13,165 nt of DNA, from assembly GCA_021790035.1 (NCBI GenBank), contig JAJYIO010000004.1, positions 7,381 through 20,545 of the forward strand, in the 5' to 3' direction. The notes beneath the pieces are model-generated. The model was not told where the DNA came from. It saw only the letters and a program-made list of their open reading frames with translations, and searched no databases. The translations under genes and the position numbers were made by a program. The DNA comes from a bacterium (GTDB lineage: Bacteria > Cyanobacteriota > Sericytochromatia > S15B-MN24 > VGJW01). Shown here piece by piece: positions 1 to 5,520 of this stretch; the first letter of the stretch is position 1, and each line of letters starts with the position of its first letter.

Positions 1-89
1 AGGTCGGCCGGGCTGGGCCGCCTGGTAGGAGCGCTACGCGTGGCGCATCTGCCGTGGACGGGGAATAATTTCCTGACAAGAGCCTGGCC

Positions 90-947
90 ATGGTCCCCAT
101 CCGACAGCAGGCGCCAGTCGGCTCTATCGGGAACTACTGGGCCACGCCTCATCTGGCCTCGGCGGGAGAGGTCTTCCTGCTTCAGGCACTGGCCGACAGC
201 ACCTCGGTGGCCATCGAGAACGTCGGAATTTACCAGGACCTCGAGCGACGCGTGCGCGAGCGGACCCGCCAGCTCGAGGAGGCGAACCAGGACCTGGAGG
301 CGTTTGCTTCGGCGATCTCGCACGATCTCCGATCGCCCCTGCATACGATGGGCGGCTTCGTCGAACTCCTCGAGTCTGGCGCCGCCGGTCCCGACAAGAT
401 CCCGGATTATCTGGGCCGGGTCTCGCAGCTCGTAGAGGTGATGAATCAGCGGATCGACGATCTACTGAGGCTTGCGCACATCTCCTTCGCGCCGCTGGCT
501 CAAGAGCGCATCGTTCTCTCGAACCTGGCCCGGAGCGTCGCGGCTAACCTGGACCAGGCGAATCCCGGGGTGAATATCTCGTTCGAGATCGCTCCCGCTC
601 TGGAGGCCGAGGCCGACCCCGGGTTGATGAGGGCCGCGCTCGAGAACCTCCTGTCGAACGCCTGGAAGTTTTCCAGCCGGGTCAGCGCGCCGCGGGTGGA
701 GTTCGGGCGCACCGACGCCGATCCGGAACCGGCCTTCTTCATTCGCGACAACGGGGCCGGTTTCGACATGGCGATGGCCCATCGCCTGTTCCTGCCGTTC
801 CAGCGTCTCCACACCGCAGACGACTACCAGGGAACGGGGATCGGTCTGGCCACCGTCGCCCAGATCATCCGGCGCCATGGCGGCCGGATATGGGCCGATT
901 CGGCGCCGGGAAAGGGCGCGACCTTCTACTTCACGTTGCCTGGCTGA
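90..947 (+). CDS. Sensor histidine kinase (GAF-HisKA-HATPase), 5' end damaged or truncated
   Basis: Two-component sensor kinase that would autophosphorylate on His78 and pass the phosphate to an unseen response regulator. From the ATG at 90 (285 residues), residues 1-45 are the last strands and helix of a GAF domain (VGSIGNYWA, then LLQALADSTSVAIENV). A short coiled coil follows at about 46-68, then the HisKA H-box (SHDLRSP, His78). The HATPase domain has the N-box (Asn190 in LENLLSNAWK), G1 box (Asp220 in DNGAGF), F-box FLPFQRLH and G2 box (GTGIGLA from Gly248). No transmembrane segment is seen. The GAF homology appears to begin before the ATG (in-frame codons 69-89 read FPDKSLA), yet a TAA lies in frame at 66-68 and no good ribosome binding site precedes position 90. 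The true gene therefore probably starts upstream of the window and is frameshifted near 69-71. Kinase identity is sure; the start is not. It converges on the kinase at 1013-2251. Confidence 0.85.
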   Translation: MVPIRQQAPVGSIGNYWATPHLASAGEVFLLQALADSTSVAIENVGIYQDLERRVRERTRQLEEANQDLEAFASAISHDLRSPLHTMGGFVELLESGAAGPDKIPDYLGRVSQLVEVMNQRIDDLLRLAHISFAPLAQERIVLSNLARSVAANLDQANPGVNISFEIAPALEAEADPGLMRAALENLLSNAWKFSSRVSAPRVEFGRTDADPEPAFFIRDNGAGFDMAMAHRLFLPFQRLHTADDYQGTGIGLATVAQIIRRHGGRIWADSAPGKGATFYFTLPG

Positions 948-1012
948 AGTCGGCTCGGCCCCAGGTCGGCCTCTTCGCCGTATCGACTCGACCGAAGGTC
1001 GCTCGGGGGAGT

Positions 1013-2251
1013 TCAGGAGACCGTGAACGCCTCGAAGGACGGCTGCGAGAGGCCCGTGGGCGGATCCGGGAGGCCACATTCGGGCAGGACGAGGGAAAAG
1101 CAGCTTCCGTGCGGAGAGCTATTTTCGAGCCGCGCCTGCCCGCCGTGGAGCTCGGCGAGCTTCCCGACGATCGCCAGTCCGAGGCCGAGACCACTGGTAT
1201 GGTCCGTATCGTCGTGTCCGCCCTGCTCGAACGCATTCCAAATCTTCCTGCGCCGTTCCCGGGAAATGCCAGGCCCGCTATCTTGAACCTCGATCTTGCC
1301 GCCCGCCCCCTCGCGAGCCGCGTGGATACTTACCTTGCCGCCATCGGGCGTGACGCGAACCGCATTGGACAGCAGCTCCGCCACCATCTGGGTCAACCGG
1401 CGACTGTCTGCCAGCAGGGGCGGGAGGTCATCGGAAACCTGCAGGTCGAGGGAGATCCGACGGCTCTCCACCTCGGCCGTGACCGCCCGGGAGGCCGTCA
1501 GCAGGATCTCTGCCATGTTGACCTCGGTCCGGTAGAGAACCAGGCTCCCCCCGGCCAGCGCGCTGTAGTCGAGTACCTGCTCGATGCGCGCGATGAGCTG
1601 CTCGCTCGCCTGCCTGATTCCGTCGAGCAGGTTCACCCCGGGGCAAAGCTGGCTTTGCGCCTCGGGACAGCGATCTTGAAGCAGCTCGGAATTGGCCACG
1701 ATGACCGAGAGCGGCGTCCGCATCTCGTGCGAGATCAGGGACAGGAAGTGATCCTTGAGCTTGGCCAGCTCGAGGGCCTGCTCGGCCTCGGTGGTCCGGC
1801 GGGCGGCCTCGGCCAGGGCACGAACGTGCTCGCTGGTGTCCTGGATCATCCCGATGAAGAAGTCCGGCCGGCCGACCGCATCTCGGGCCACCGTGACCTT
1901 GAGGTGGGTCGAGATCGTGCTGCCATCCTTGCGGATATAGCGCTTGTCCATCTGGTAGCCGTCGCGGCAGCTGCGTTCGGCATCGGATCTCATGCACTGG
2001 CTGCGGTGCACGTCGTCGGGATGCGAAACTTCCGCACAGGACATGCCCTTGAGCTCCCGGGCCGAGTATCCCAGCATCCGCTGGAACTCCCGGTTGGTCT
2101 TGACGAACCGCCCCTGTGGATCCGTGAGCACGATGCCGATGGCGGCCTTGTCGAAGATCAGCCGCAGATGCCGATCTGCAATCTGCAGTCGGTCGGTGAC
2201 CAGCCGGCCGCTTTGCCCCGATTTGGAAACCATTGGCCATGTATCTCGCAT
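1013..2251 (-). CDS. PAS-domain sensor histidine kinase, soluble
   Basis: A 412-residue cytosolic hybrid-free sensor kinase. A PAS/PAC sensor spans about residues 25-142 (FDKAAIGIVLTDPQGRF ... KRYIRKDGSTI ... FFIGMIQDTSEH). A linker helix leads to HisKA with the phosphoacceptor His175 (LISHEMRTPLS). The HATPase_c domain has the N-box (Asn296 in VAELLSNAVRVTP), G1 box (DSGPG near 324) and G2 box (GLGLGLAIV near 354). There is no transmembrane segment, receiver domain or output domain, so the PAS ligand or cofactor is presumably intracellular; PAS sequence alone does not say what it senses. The start at 2251 is chosen over an ATG 39 bases upstream because a perfect GGAGG lies six bases before it. 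It converges with the kinase ending at 947 (65-bp gap) and diverges from the gene at 2527. No response regulator is adjacent, so both are orphan kinases here. Confidence 0.93.
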   Translation of the reverse strand: MRDTWPMVSKSGQSGRLVTDRLQIADRHLRLIFDKAAIGIVLTDPQGRFVKTNREFQRMLGYSARELKGMSCAEVSHPDDVHRSQCMRSDAERSCRDGYQMDKRYIRKDGSTISTHLKVTVARDAVGRPDFFIGMIQDTSEHVRALAEAARRTTEAEQALELAKLKDHFLSLISHEMRTPLSVIVANSELLQDRCPEAQSQLCPGVNLLDGIRQASEQLIARIEQVLDYSALAGGSLVLYRTEVNMAEILLTASRAVTAEVESRRISLDLQVSDDLPPLLADSRRLTQMVAELLSNAVRVTPDGGKVSIHAAREGAGGKIEVQDSGPGISRERRRKIWNAFEQGGHDDTDHTSGLGLGLAIVGKLAELHGGQARLENSSPHGSCFSLVLPECGLPDPPTGLSQPSFEAFTVS

Positions 2252-2257
2252 CCGGCG

Positions 2258-2262
2258 CCTCC
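2258..2262 (-). promoter_or_regulatory. Ribosome binding site of the PAS histidine kinase
   Basis: On the minus strand GGAGG is part of a run reading GGGGGGAGG and sits six bases (CGCCGG) upstream of the ATG at 2251. This decides the start against the longer frame from 2290, which has no Shine-Dalgarno sequence. Confidence 0.8.
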
Positions 2263-2421
2263 CCCCTAGAAACCGACCGGCCCGGTTCATCTATCATACA
2301 ATGGTTTGCTCCGATCTCACCCCATGCATACGATGGCAATACAGATTCTGGTCAAGAAAGGCTCCGGCAGCGTGCCCGGATGATCCCCTGAGGCCAAACC
2401 AGGCCAGGCCGCTCGATCCGA

Positions 2422-2433
2422 GAATCGCGATTC
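2422..2433. repeat. Perfect 12-bp palindrome GAATCGCGATTC
   Basis: Self-complementary over all 12 bases, in the divergent intergenic region about 95 bases before the LssY-domain gene. It could be an operator for a dimeric regulator. A palindrome of this length is expected a few times by chance in 13 kb, so functional status is only suggested by position. Confidence 0.3.
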
Positions 2434-2526
2434 CCATCTAGCCTAAGTTCACGTTAACCGTGGACCAAAACGAACATCCTCGGCGAGCGATCCGCCGATA
2501 TCGTTTGCGGAGGAGCGTGTGGAACG

Positions 2527-3297
2527 ATGGTCGTCGGGATAGCTGCGGGATCAGGTGCCAGCCGGGCTGGCGTACCGGCCGGGGTCAAGTCGAGGAGCTC
2601 GGCTCCTCCCAGGGCCGCATCGAAGGGCCAGCAAGGCGCGTTCCGGGCCCAGTTCGGATTCATTCCGGCGACGGATACGGTGGGCAGCGACAAGAAGCCG
2701 GCCGATCCCTTCAACGTCATCATCGAAGGCAACCGCCAGCAGGTCGTGAACTCCCTCGAGGACGCCGGTTGGGTGTCGGCGGATCACCTTACCCTGCTGT
2801 CTGGCCTCAAGATGGTGGTGGCCTTTATCTTCCACATCCATTACTCCCACGCTCCCGTCAGCAGCCAGGACTACCAGGGGCGCCAGCAAGACCTGGCCTT
2901 CGAGCACCTGGGGCCCACCGTGAGCAGCCGAGATCACGTGCGGCTGTGGAATACCGGCCACAAGGCCGCCAACGGCCAGGACATCTGGGTCGGCGCAGCC
3001 ACCAAGGACGTTGCCGTCGTGCTGCAGAGCGACCTCATGCCCACTCACGAGATCAGCGGAGCGGTCGACAGCGAGCGCGCCAACGTGGTCTCGACCATGA
3101 CCGCTGCCGGTGCCCAGGACCTGGGCACCTGGCAACGCTCGGGCCCCAGGCAGGCCGTCAACGCTCAGGGAATGCCCTACCATACCGACGGCGGGGTCGC
3201 GGTGCTGCGGGTCGGTTCGGTGTCCCCACCCGTTCAGGTCAAGGCCAGGTCCTTCTTCCGCCGGCTCGGAGCGGGTATCGCCTCGCTGTTCTTCTAA
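2527..3297 (+). CDS. LssY C-terminal-domain-like protein
   Basis: A 256-residue protein of unknown biochemical function. Residues about 60-200 resemble the LssY_C domain, a domain often found at the C-terminus of PAP2/DedA-type membrane proteins or alone. The recognisable pieces are DPFNVIIEGNRQQVVNSL followed by AGW (60-82), the APVSSQDYQGRQQDLAFE segment (109-126), HVRLWNTG (137-144) and the most characteristic motif DIWVGAATKDVAVV (152-165). The usual HHID-like segment after it is here PTHEISGAVDSERANVV. Residues 1-40 are low-complexity (Ala, Gly, Ser, Arg) and look disordered. There is no signal peptide; residues 88-103 are moderately hydrophobic, but LssY_C proteins commonly show this. 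The ATG at 2527 has GGAGGAG at 2509-2515, slightly far (11 bases). It stands alone, divergent from the PAS kinase. Family call is moderately sure; function is unknown. Confidence 0.75.
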   Translation: MVVGIAAGSGASRAGVPAGVKSRSSAPPRAASKGQQGAFRAQFGFIPATDTVGSDKKPADPFNVIIEGNRQQVVNSLEDAGWVSADHLTLLSGLKMVVAFIFHIHYSHAPVSSQDYQGRQQDLAFEHLGPTVSSRDHVRLWNTGHKAANGQDIWVGAATKDVAVVLQSDLMPTHEISGAVDSERANVVSTMTAAGAQDLGTWQRSGPRQAVNAQGMPYHTDGGVAVLRVGSVSPPVQVKARSFFRRLGAGIASLFF

Positions 3298-3554
3298 ACA
3301 GCTTCACGTCGATTCGCGATCACCTGAACCTCCACCTGATTGGAGATCATGTTGTGCGAACTGGACTTGGCTCCGCCCAGGCGAACCGTGATGCCGTGCA
3401 AACCGAACAAGTGGATCCGATGTGGCCGGCCTGAGATGGATCCGCTTGATCCGAGCTGCCTGGCTCCGCTTGATCCGGTCTCAGGTGGATCGCCGAGTAA
3501 GGCAGTGGCTATACGTGGCGGCTTGCTCCACCGGCCTCGAGCCGAAGCAGGGCC
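3298..3554. other. Gene-poor stretch with possible decayed coding sequence
   Basis: No intact gene is supported. On the minus strand the frame of the MazF-like remnant stays open from 3554 down to a TAG at 3294. Its last 45 or so codons (HLFGLHGITVRLGGA ... NQVEVQVIANRREAV) look protein-like with fairly GC-rich third positions, but no family is recognised and no start with a ribosome binding site is seen. The middle carries the 13-base direct repeat at 3441 and 3465. Confidence 0.35.
3441..3477. repeat. Short direct repeat TCCGCTTGATCCG, two copies
   Basis: Two exact 13-base copies at 3441-3453 and 3465-3477, 24 bases apart, which is a whole number of codons. Read on the minus strand they give a repeated GSSG peptide. 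Probably a small local duplication; no mobile-element terminal structure surrounds it. Confidence 0.6.
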
Positions 3555-3722
3555 GCCCAGCAGTCCCTCGAGCCCCGCCAGGATGGGCTGGTACTCGCCT
3601 GCGGTCAGGCTCCCCCGGCGAGCGATGATGCGGCTCTCGTCCAGGGCGCGCACCTGATCCAATGGCACCTTGCCAGGGCCCGCATTGAAAGTTAGCCCGG
3701 CGTTAGCCGGGACGAAAATCAG
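3555..3722 (-). pseudogene. MazF/PemK-type toxin remnant (C-terminal half only)
   Basis: The minus-strand frame over these bases encodes about 56 residues that fit the C-terminal half of MazF/PemK endoribonuclease toxins: the strand FVPANAGL, then the signature VPLDQVRALDESR, then RRGSLTAGEYQPILAGL and the terminal helix ending GLLG. In full-length family members (about 110 residues) this follows an N-terminal half carrying the RGDI-like start and catalytic Arg. Here that half is missing: going upstream the frame runs within 40 bases into the tRNA-Phe gene and has no start with a ribosome binding site. Downstream the usual stop just after GLLG is also lost and the frame runs on to 3294. No antitoxin is adjacent. 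I infer a dead fragment left by recombination next to the tRNA. Family match is by motif reading only. Confidence 0.55.
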
Positions 3723-3761
3723 CTGTTCGGCCGGATCGCTAAAACCCGCTTGATTACTAGG

Positions 3762-3834
3762 TGGCGCAGGGCAGAATTGAACTGCCGACACCCTGATTTT
3801 CAGTCAGGTGCTCTACCAACTGAGCTACCGCGCC
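3762..3834 (-). tRNA. tRNA-Phe (anticodon GAA)
   Basis: A 73-base cloverleaf. The acceptor stem GGCGCGG pairs with CTGCGCC (one G-U pair). The D-arm GCTC/GAGC encloses AGTTGGTA, and the anticodon stem CCTGA/TCAGG closes the loop CTGAAAA with anticodon GAA. The T-arm GGCAG/CTGCC encloses TTCAATT, and the discriminator base is A. The genome then reads CCT rather than CCA, so the final CCA must be finished by tRNA nucleotidyltransferase. It is followed on its 3' side by the MazF-like fragment, a typical position for integration scars. Confidence 0.96.
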
Positions 3835-3846
3835 GCAGGGAGCGAC

Positions 3847-3876
3847 AGTCTAACACGCCCCACGAGGATCGAGCAA
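3847..3876 (-). promoter_or_regulatory. Candidate sigma70-type promoter of tRNA-Phe
   Basis: On the minus strand TTGCTC (3876-3871) and TAGACT (3852-3847) are 18 bases apart, and the -10 ends 12 bases before the mature tRNA 5' end. The segment between (GTCGCTCCCTGC) is a GC-rich discriminator of the kind common at stable-RNA promoters. Position is good; the -35 match is poor. Confidence 0.45.
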
Positions 3877-4153
3877 GAAGCCGCGGGGACGCGCCGCTCG
3901 AACCTCTCGAAGCGGCCCTGGGCTGTCAGCCAGGTCGATGTTCCGATCTTCAGGAAAACTTCAGATATGTTGCAGAATATTGCCTGTGGTAACGGTTTAC
4001 GACCAAGGGTTACCTTGGGTACGATCCAGACGAGCGGGCGTCGGGCCGAGTTTTTCGGGGGATTGTTGGTAGTTCGGCTCGACGGATCGAAGCGGGGGCT
4101 TTCGGAAACCTCCGCGCTCAGTCGGCCGTCATTGGCGTAGGGTAACCACGGTC
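3853..4153. other. Noncoding stretch rich in inverted repeats
   Basis: No gene is supported between the tRNA-Phe promoter and the small ORF leader. It holds a bulged hairpin, CCTGGGCT with AGCCAGG (3917-3934), a direct repeat CTTCAG at 3948 and 3959 (11 bases, one helical turn apart), and a locally AT-richer patch at about 3950-4000. It also holds two overlapping inverted repeats, GGTAAC/GTTACC (3988-3993 with 4009-4014) and CCAAGG/CCTTGG (4003-4018). The open frames crossing it lack ribosome binding sites and recognisable content. Confidence 0.45.
4003..4018. repeat. Hairpin CCAAGG-GTTA-CCTTGG with competing pairing
   Basis: A perfect 6-bp stem with a four-base loop. Its right arm shares bases 4013-4014, and its loop shares GTTA, with the right arm of the GGTAAC...GTTACC pairing from 3988, so the two structures cannot form together. 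There is no T-run on either side, so it is not an ordinary intrinsic terminator. Confidence 0.5.
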
Positions 4154-4175
4154 GACCAGACGAATCGGTCTGGTC
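4154..4175. repeat. 8-bp perfect stem-loop GACCAGAC/GTCTGGTC
   Basis: GACCAGAC (4154-4161) and GTCTGGTC (4168-4175) are exact reverse complements around the six-base loop GAATCG. It lies 26 bases upstream of the small ORF at 4202 and just before its ribosome binding site. It could be an operator or an RNA leader hairpin; no T-tract follows it. Confidence 0.6.
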
Positions 4176-4201
4176 CACTGCAGCAGGAGGATGCTTCCGG
4201 T

Positions 4202-4336
4202 ATGCCTAAGGACCTCTCTAAGCTGTCTCCGAGGGATCTCGTCGAGCTGAGCGGCTCGGACGATGACGAGATCCTCCGCGATTGGTTGGATCGCGAGCTT
4301 GTGCTGGCGCAGGGCGAGGAAAAGCGGGCCAGTTGA
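4202..4336 (+). CDS. Small ORF, 44-residue acidic helical protein, unknown
   Basis: A small open frame beginning MPKDLSKLSPRDLVEL and ending GEEKRAS. It is strongly charged (many Asp, Glu, Lys, Arg), has an SDDDE acidic patch in the middle and then an amphipathic stretch, ILRDWLDREL. No signal peptide, membrane segment or known family is seen. Support for coding is a strong AGGAGG ending at 4190, 11 bases before the ATG, codon third positions that are mostly G or C, and a compact hairpin upstream. It faces the end of the epimerase gene (stop at 4428) across 91 bases. It could be a regulator, an adaptor-like peptide or a chance frame. A genus-level conservation check would decide. Confidence 0.45.
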   Translation: MPKDLSKLSPRDLVELSGSDDDEILRDWLDRELVLAQGEEKRAS

Positions 4337-4398
4337 TGCCTGCGGGCCCGGGGCCGTCTTGCCGGCGGCCTCACGCCTTTTTCCCGACGAACCCGGGG

Positions 4399-4412
4399 CG
4401 GGCGGATGCCCG
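4399..4412 (-). terminator. Weak hairpin after the sugar operon
   Basis: CGGGC and GCCCG around a four-base loop, starting 16 bases past the epimerase stop. It is GC-rich but has no T-run on the minus strand, so at best a weak or Rho-assisted end of transcription. Confidence 0.25.
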
Positions 4413-4427
4413 ACGCTCGTGGTTCCC

Positions 4428-5516
4428 TCAGGGGGTCAAGAGCGCCTCGCAGATCCGCTCGGAGGCCAGCCCCCCCCCGAAGCGCTCGTGCAGCTCTGCG
4501 ATCGATCCCGAAGGTCGTGAGCGAGCGCTCCGCGCCGCCTCGACCAGGCGATCGGCATCCGCGCCAACAAGCGTATTCCACCCGAGTTCGAGGGTATCGG
4601 GCCACTCGGTCTGATCCCGCAGCGTGACGCAGGGGACGCCGAGGAAGGCCGCTTCTTTCTGCAGGCCGCCCGAGTCGGTGAGGACCATCGACGCGCAGCG
4701 GACCAGGGCCAGCATGTCGAGGTAACCGAGGGGATCGATCCAGCCGGCCGAGCGCAGATCGAAAAGGCCGTGGTCCGCGATGCGCTGGCGCGTGCGGGGG
4801 TGCATCGGGAAGACGACCGGCGTGTCCAGCCTCGCCAGGCCTGCGAGGATGGCCGCGAGCCGTGCGGGATCGTCGGTGTTCTCGGCGCGATGCACCGTGA
4901 CGACGGCGTAGTGGCCGGGCTCCAGGCCGAGGGTCTCGAGAGCCGCAGAGCGTGCCATGGCCGGCTCGAAGAGCTTGAGGGCATCCAGCATGACGTCCCC
5001 CACCCGGCGCACCTGGCCATGGACGTGCTCTCGCGCCAGGTGCTCGACGGCATCATGGGTAGGCGCCAGGAGCAGGTCCGAAGCCGCATCCGTCAGAACC
5101 CGGTTGATCTCCTCTGGCATCGACCAGTTGCCGCTGCGAAGGCCCGCCTCGACGTGGGCGATCGGGACGTGGAGCTTGGCTGCGGCCAGAGCGCCCGCCA
5201 GCGTGCTGTTGGTGTCGCCGTAGACCAGCACCCAGTCGGGTTTCTCGGTCATGATGGCGGTCTCGATGCCCGCCAGCATGGCACCGGTCTGCGCCCCGTG
5301 GGAGCCCGACCCGACGCCGAGATGGTGGTCGGGGGCCGGGATACCGAGCTCGCGGAAGAACACATCCGACATCCCGGCGTCGTAGTGCTGACCAGTATGG
5401 ACCAGGACCTCGGTGAAGCGGCGTCTCAGGGCCCGGCTCACGGGGGCGGCCTTGATGAACTGGGGCCGCGCTCCGACGACGGAGAGAATCTTCGACATCG
5501 AACGGCCAGACGTCAT
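4428..5516 (-). CDS. wecB: Non-hydrolysing UDP-N-acetylglucosamine 2-epimerase (WecB/WbpI family)
   Basis: Cytosolic epimerase that inverts C2 of a UDP-N-acetyl-hexosamine (UDP-GlcNAc to UDP-ManNAc), or of the 2,3-diacetamido glucuronate sugar in the WbpI branch. The family's marks are in order: VVGARPQFIKAAP at the N-terminus, LVHTGQHYD...MSDVFF, YGDTNSTLAGALAA followed by HVEAGLRS, PEEINRVLTD, TVHRAENTD, FPMHPRTR, and LTDSGGLQKEAAFLG with RDQTEWPDTLELG. At 362 residues it is full length. The start at 5516 gives MTSGRSMSKIL and has a GGGAG about 12 bases upstream; it begins four bases past the stop of the preceding aminotransferase. The internal ATG at 5498 (MSKIL) matches the family N-terminus but lacks a ribosome binding site, so either may be used. 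It is the last gene of the operon. WbpA- and WbpE-like neighbours favour a WbpI-type substrate; the sequence cannot settle it. Confidence 0.93.
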   Translation of the reverse strand: MTSGRSMSKILSVVGARPQFIKAAPVSRALRRRFTEVLVHTGQHYDAGMSDVFFRELGIPAPDHHLGVGSGSHGAQTGAMLAGIETAIMTEKPDWVLVYGDTNSTLAGALAAAKLHVPIAHVEAGLRSGNWSMPEEINRVLTDAASDLLLAPTHDAVEHLAREHVHGQVRRVGDVMLDALKLFEPAMARSAALETLGLEPGHYAVVTVHRAENTDDPARLAAILAGLARLDTPVVFPMHPRTRQRIADHGLFDLRSAGWIDPLGYLDMLALVRCASMVLTDSGGLQKEAAFLGVPCVTLRDQTEWPDTLELGWNTLVGADADRLVEAARSARSRPSGSIAELHERFGGGLASERICEALLTP

Positions 5517-5520
5517 CGAG

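Larger units (their letters stand above)
2252..2526. other. Divergent intergenic region with a perfect palindrome
   Basis: A 275-bp gap between the minus-strand kinase and the plus-strand LssY-domain gene, so promoters for both should lie here. On the minus strand TATGAT (2298-2293) is a fair -10 hexamer about 42 bases before the kinase start, but no convincing -35 stands 16-18 bases away. Towards the plus-strand gene are a 12-bp perfect palindrome at 2422-2433, a short inverted repeat CACG/CGTG at 2450-2462 around GTTAAC, and CGGCG/CGCCG around 2481-2497. No plus-strand promoter is clear. Open frames across it look like chance frames. Confidence 0.4.

Noticed and set aside
948..1012. Bidirectional terminator between the two kinases
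   Set aside because: Only a 5-bp stem CGACC-GAA-GGTCG is present with no T-run, too weak to call.
890..2269. Long plus-strand open frame of 459 residues across the PAS kinase
   Set aside because: It is antisense to a kinase with every expected motif, has no recognisable domain or ribosome binding site, and is a typical GC-rich shadow frame.
2460..3434. Alternative plus frame of 324 residues over the LssY-domain gene
   Set aside because: Arg/Gly-rich shadow in another frame; the frame at 2527 has family motifs.
3294..3791. Complete 165-residue minus-strand gene
   Set aside because: Its first 10 codons are the tRNA-Phe gene read as protein, and it lacks the N-terminal half of MazF, so it is treated as a remnant.
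3762..3834. Attachment-site duplication of the tRNA 3' end
   Set aside because: No second copy of the tRNA 3' sequence was spotted in the window, and no integrase gene is present.
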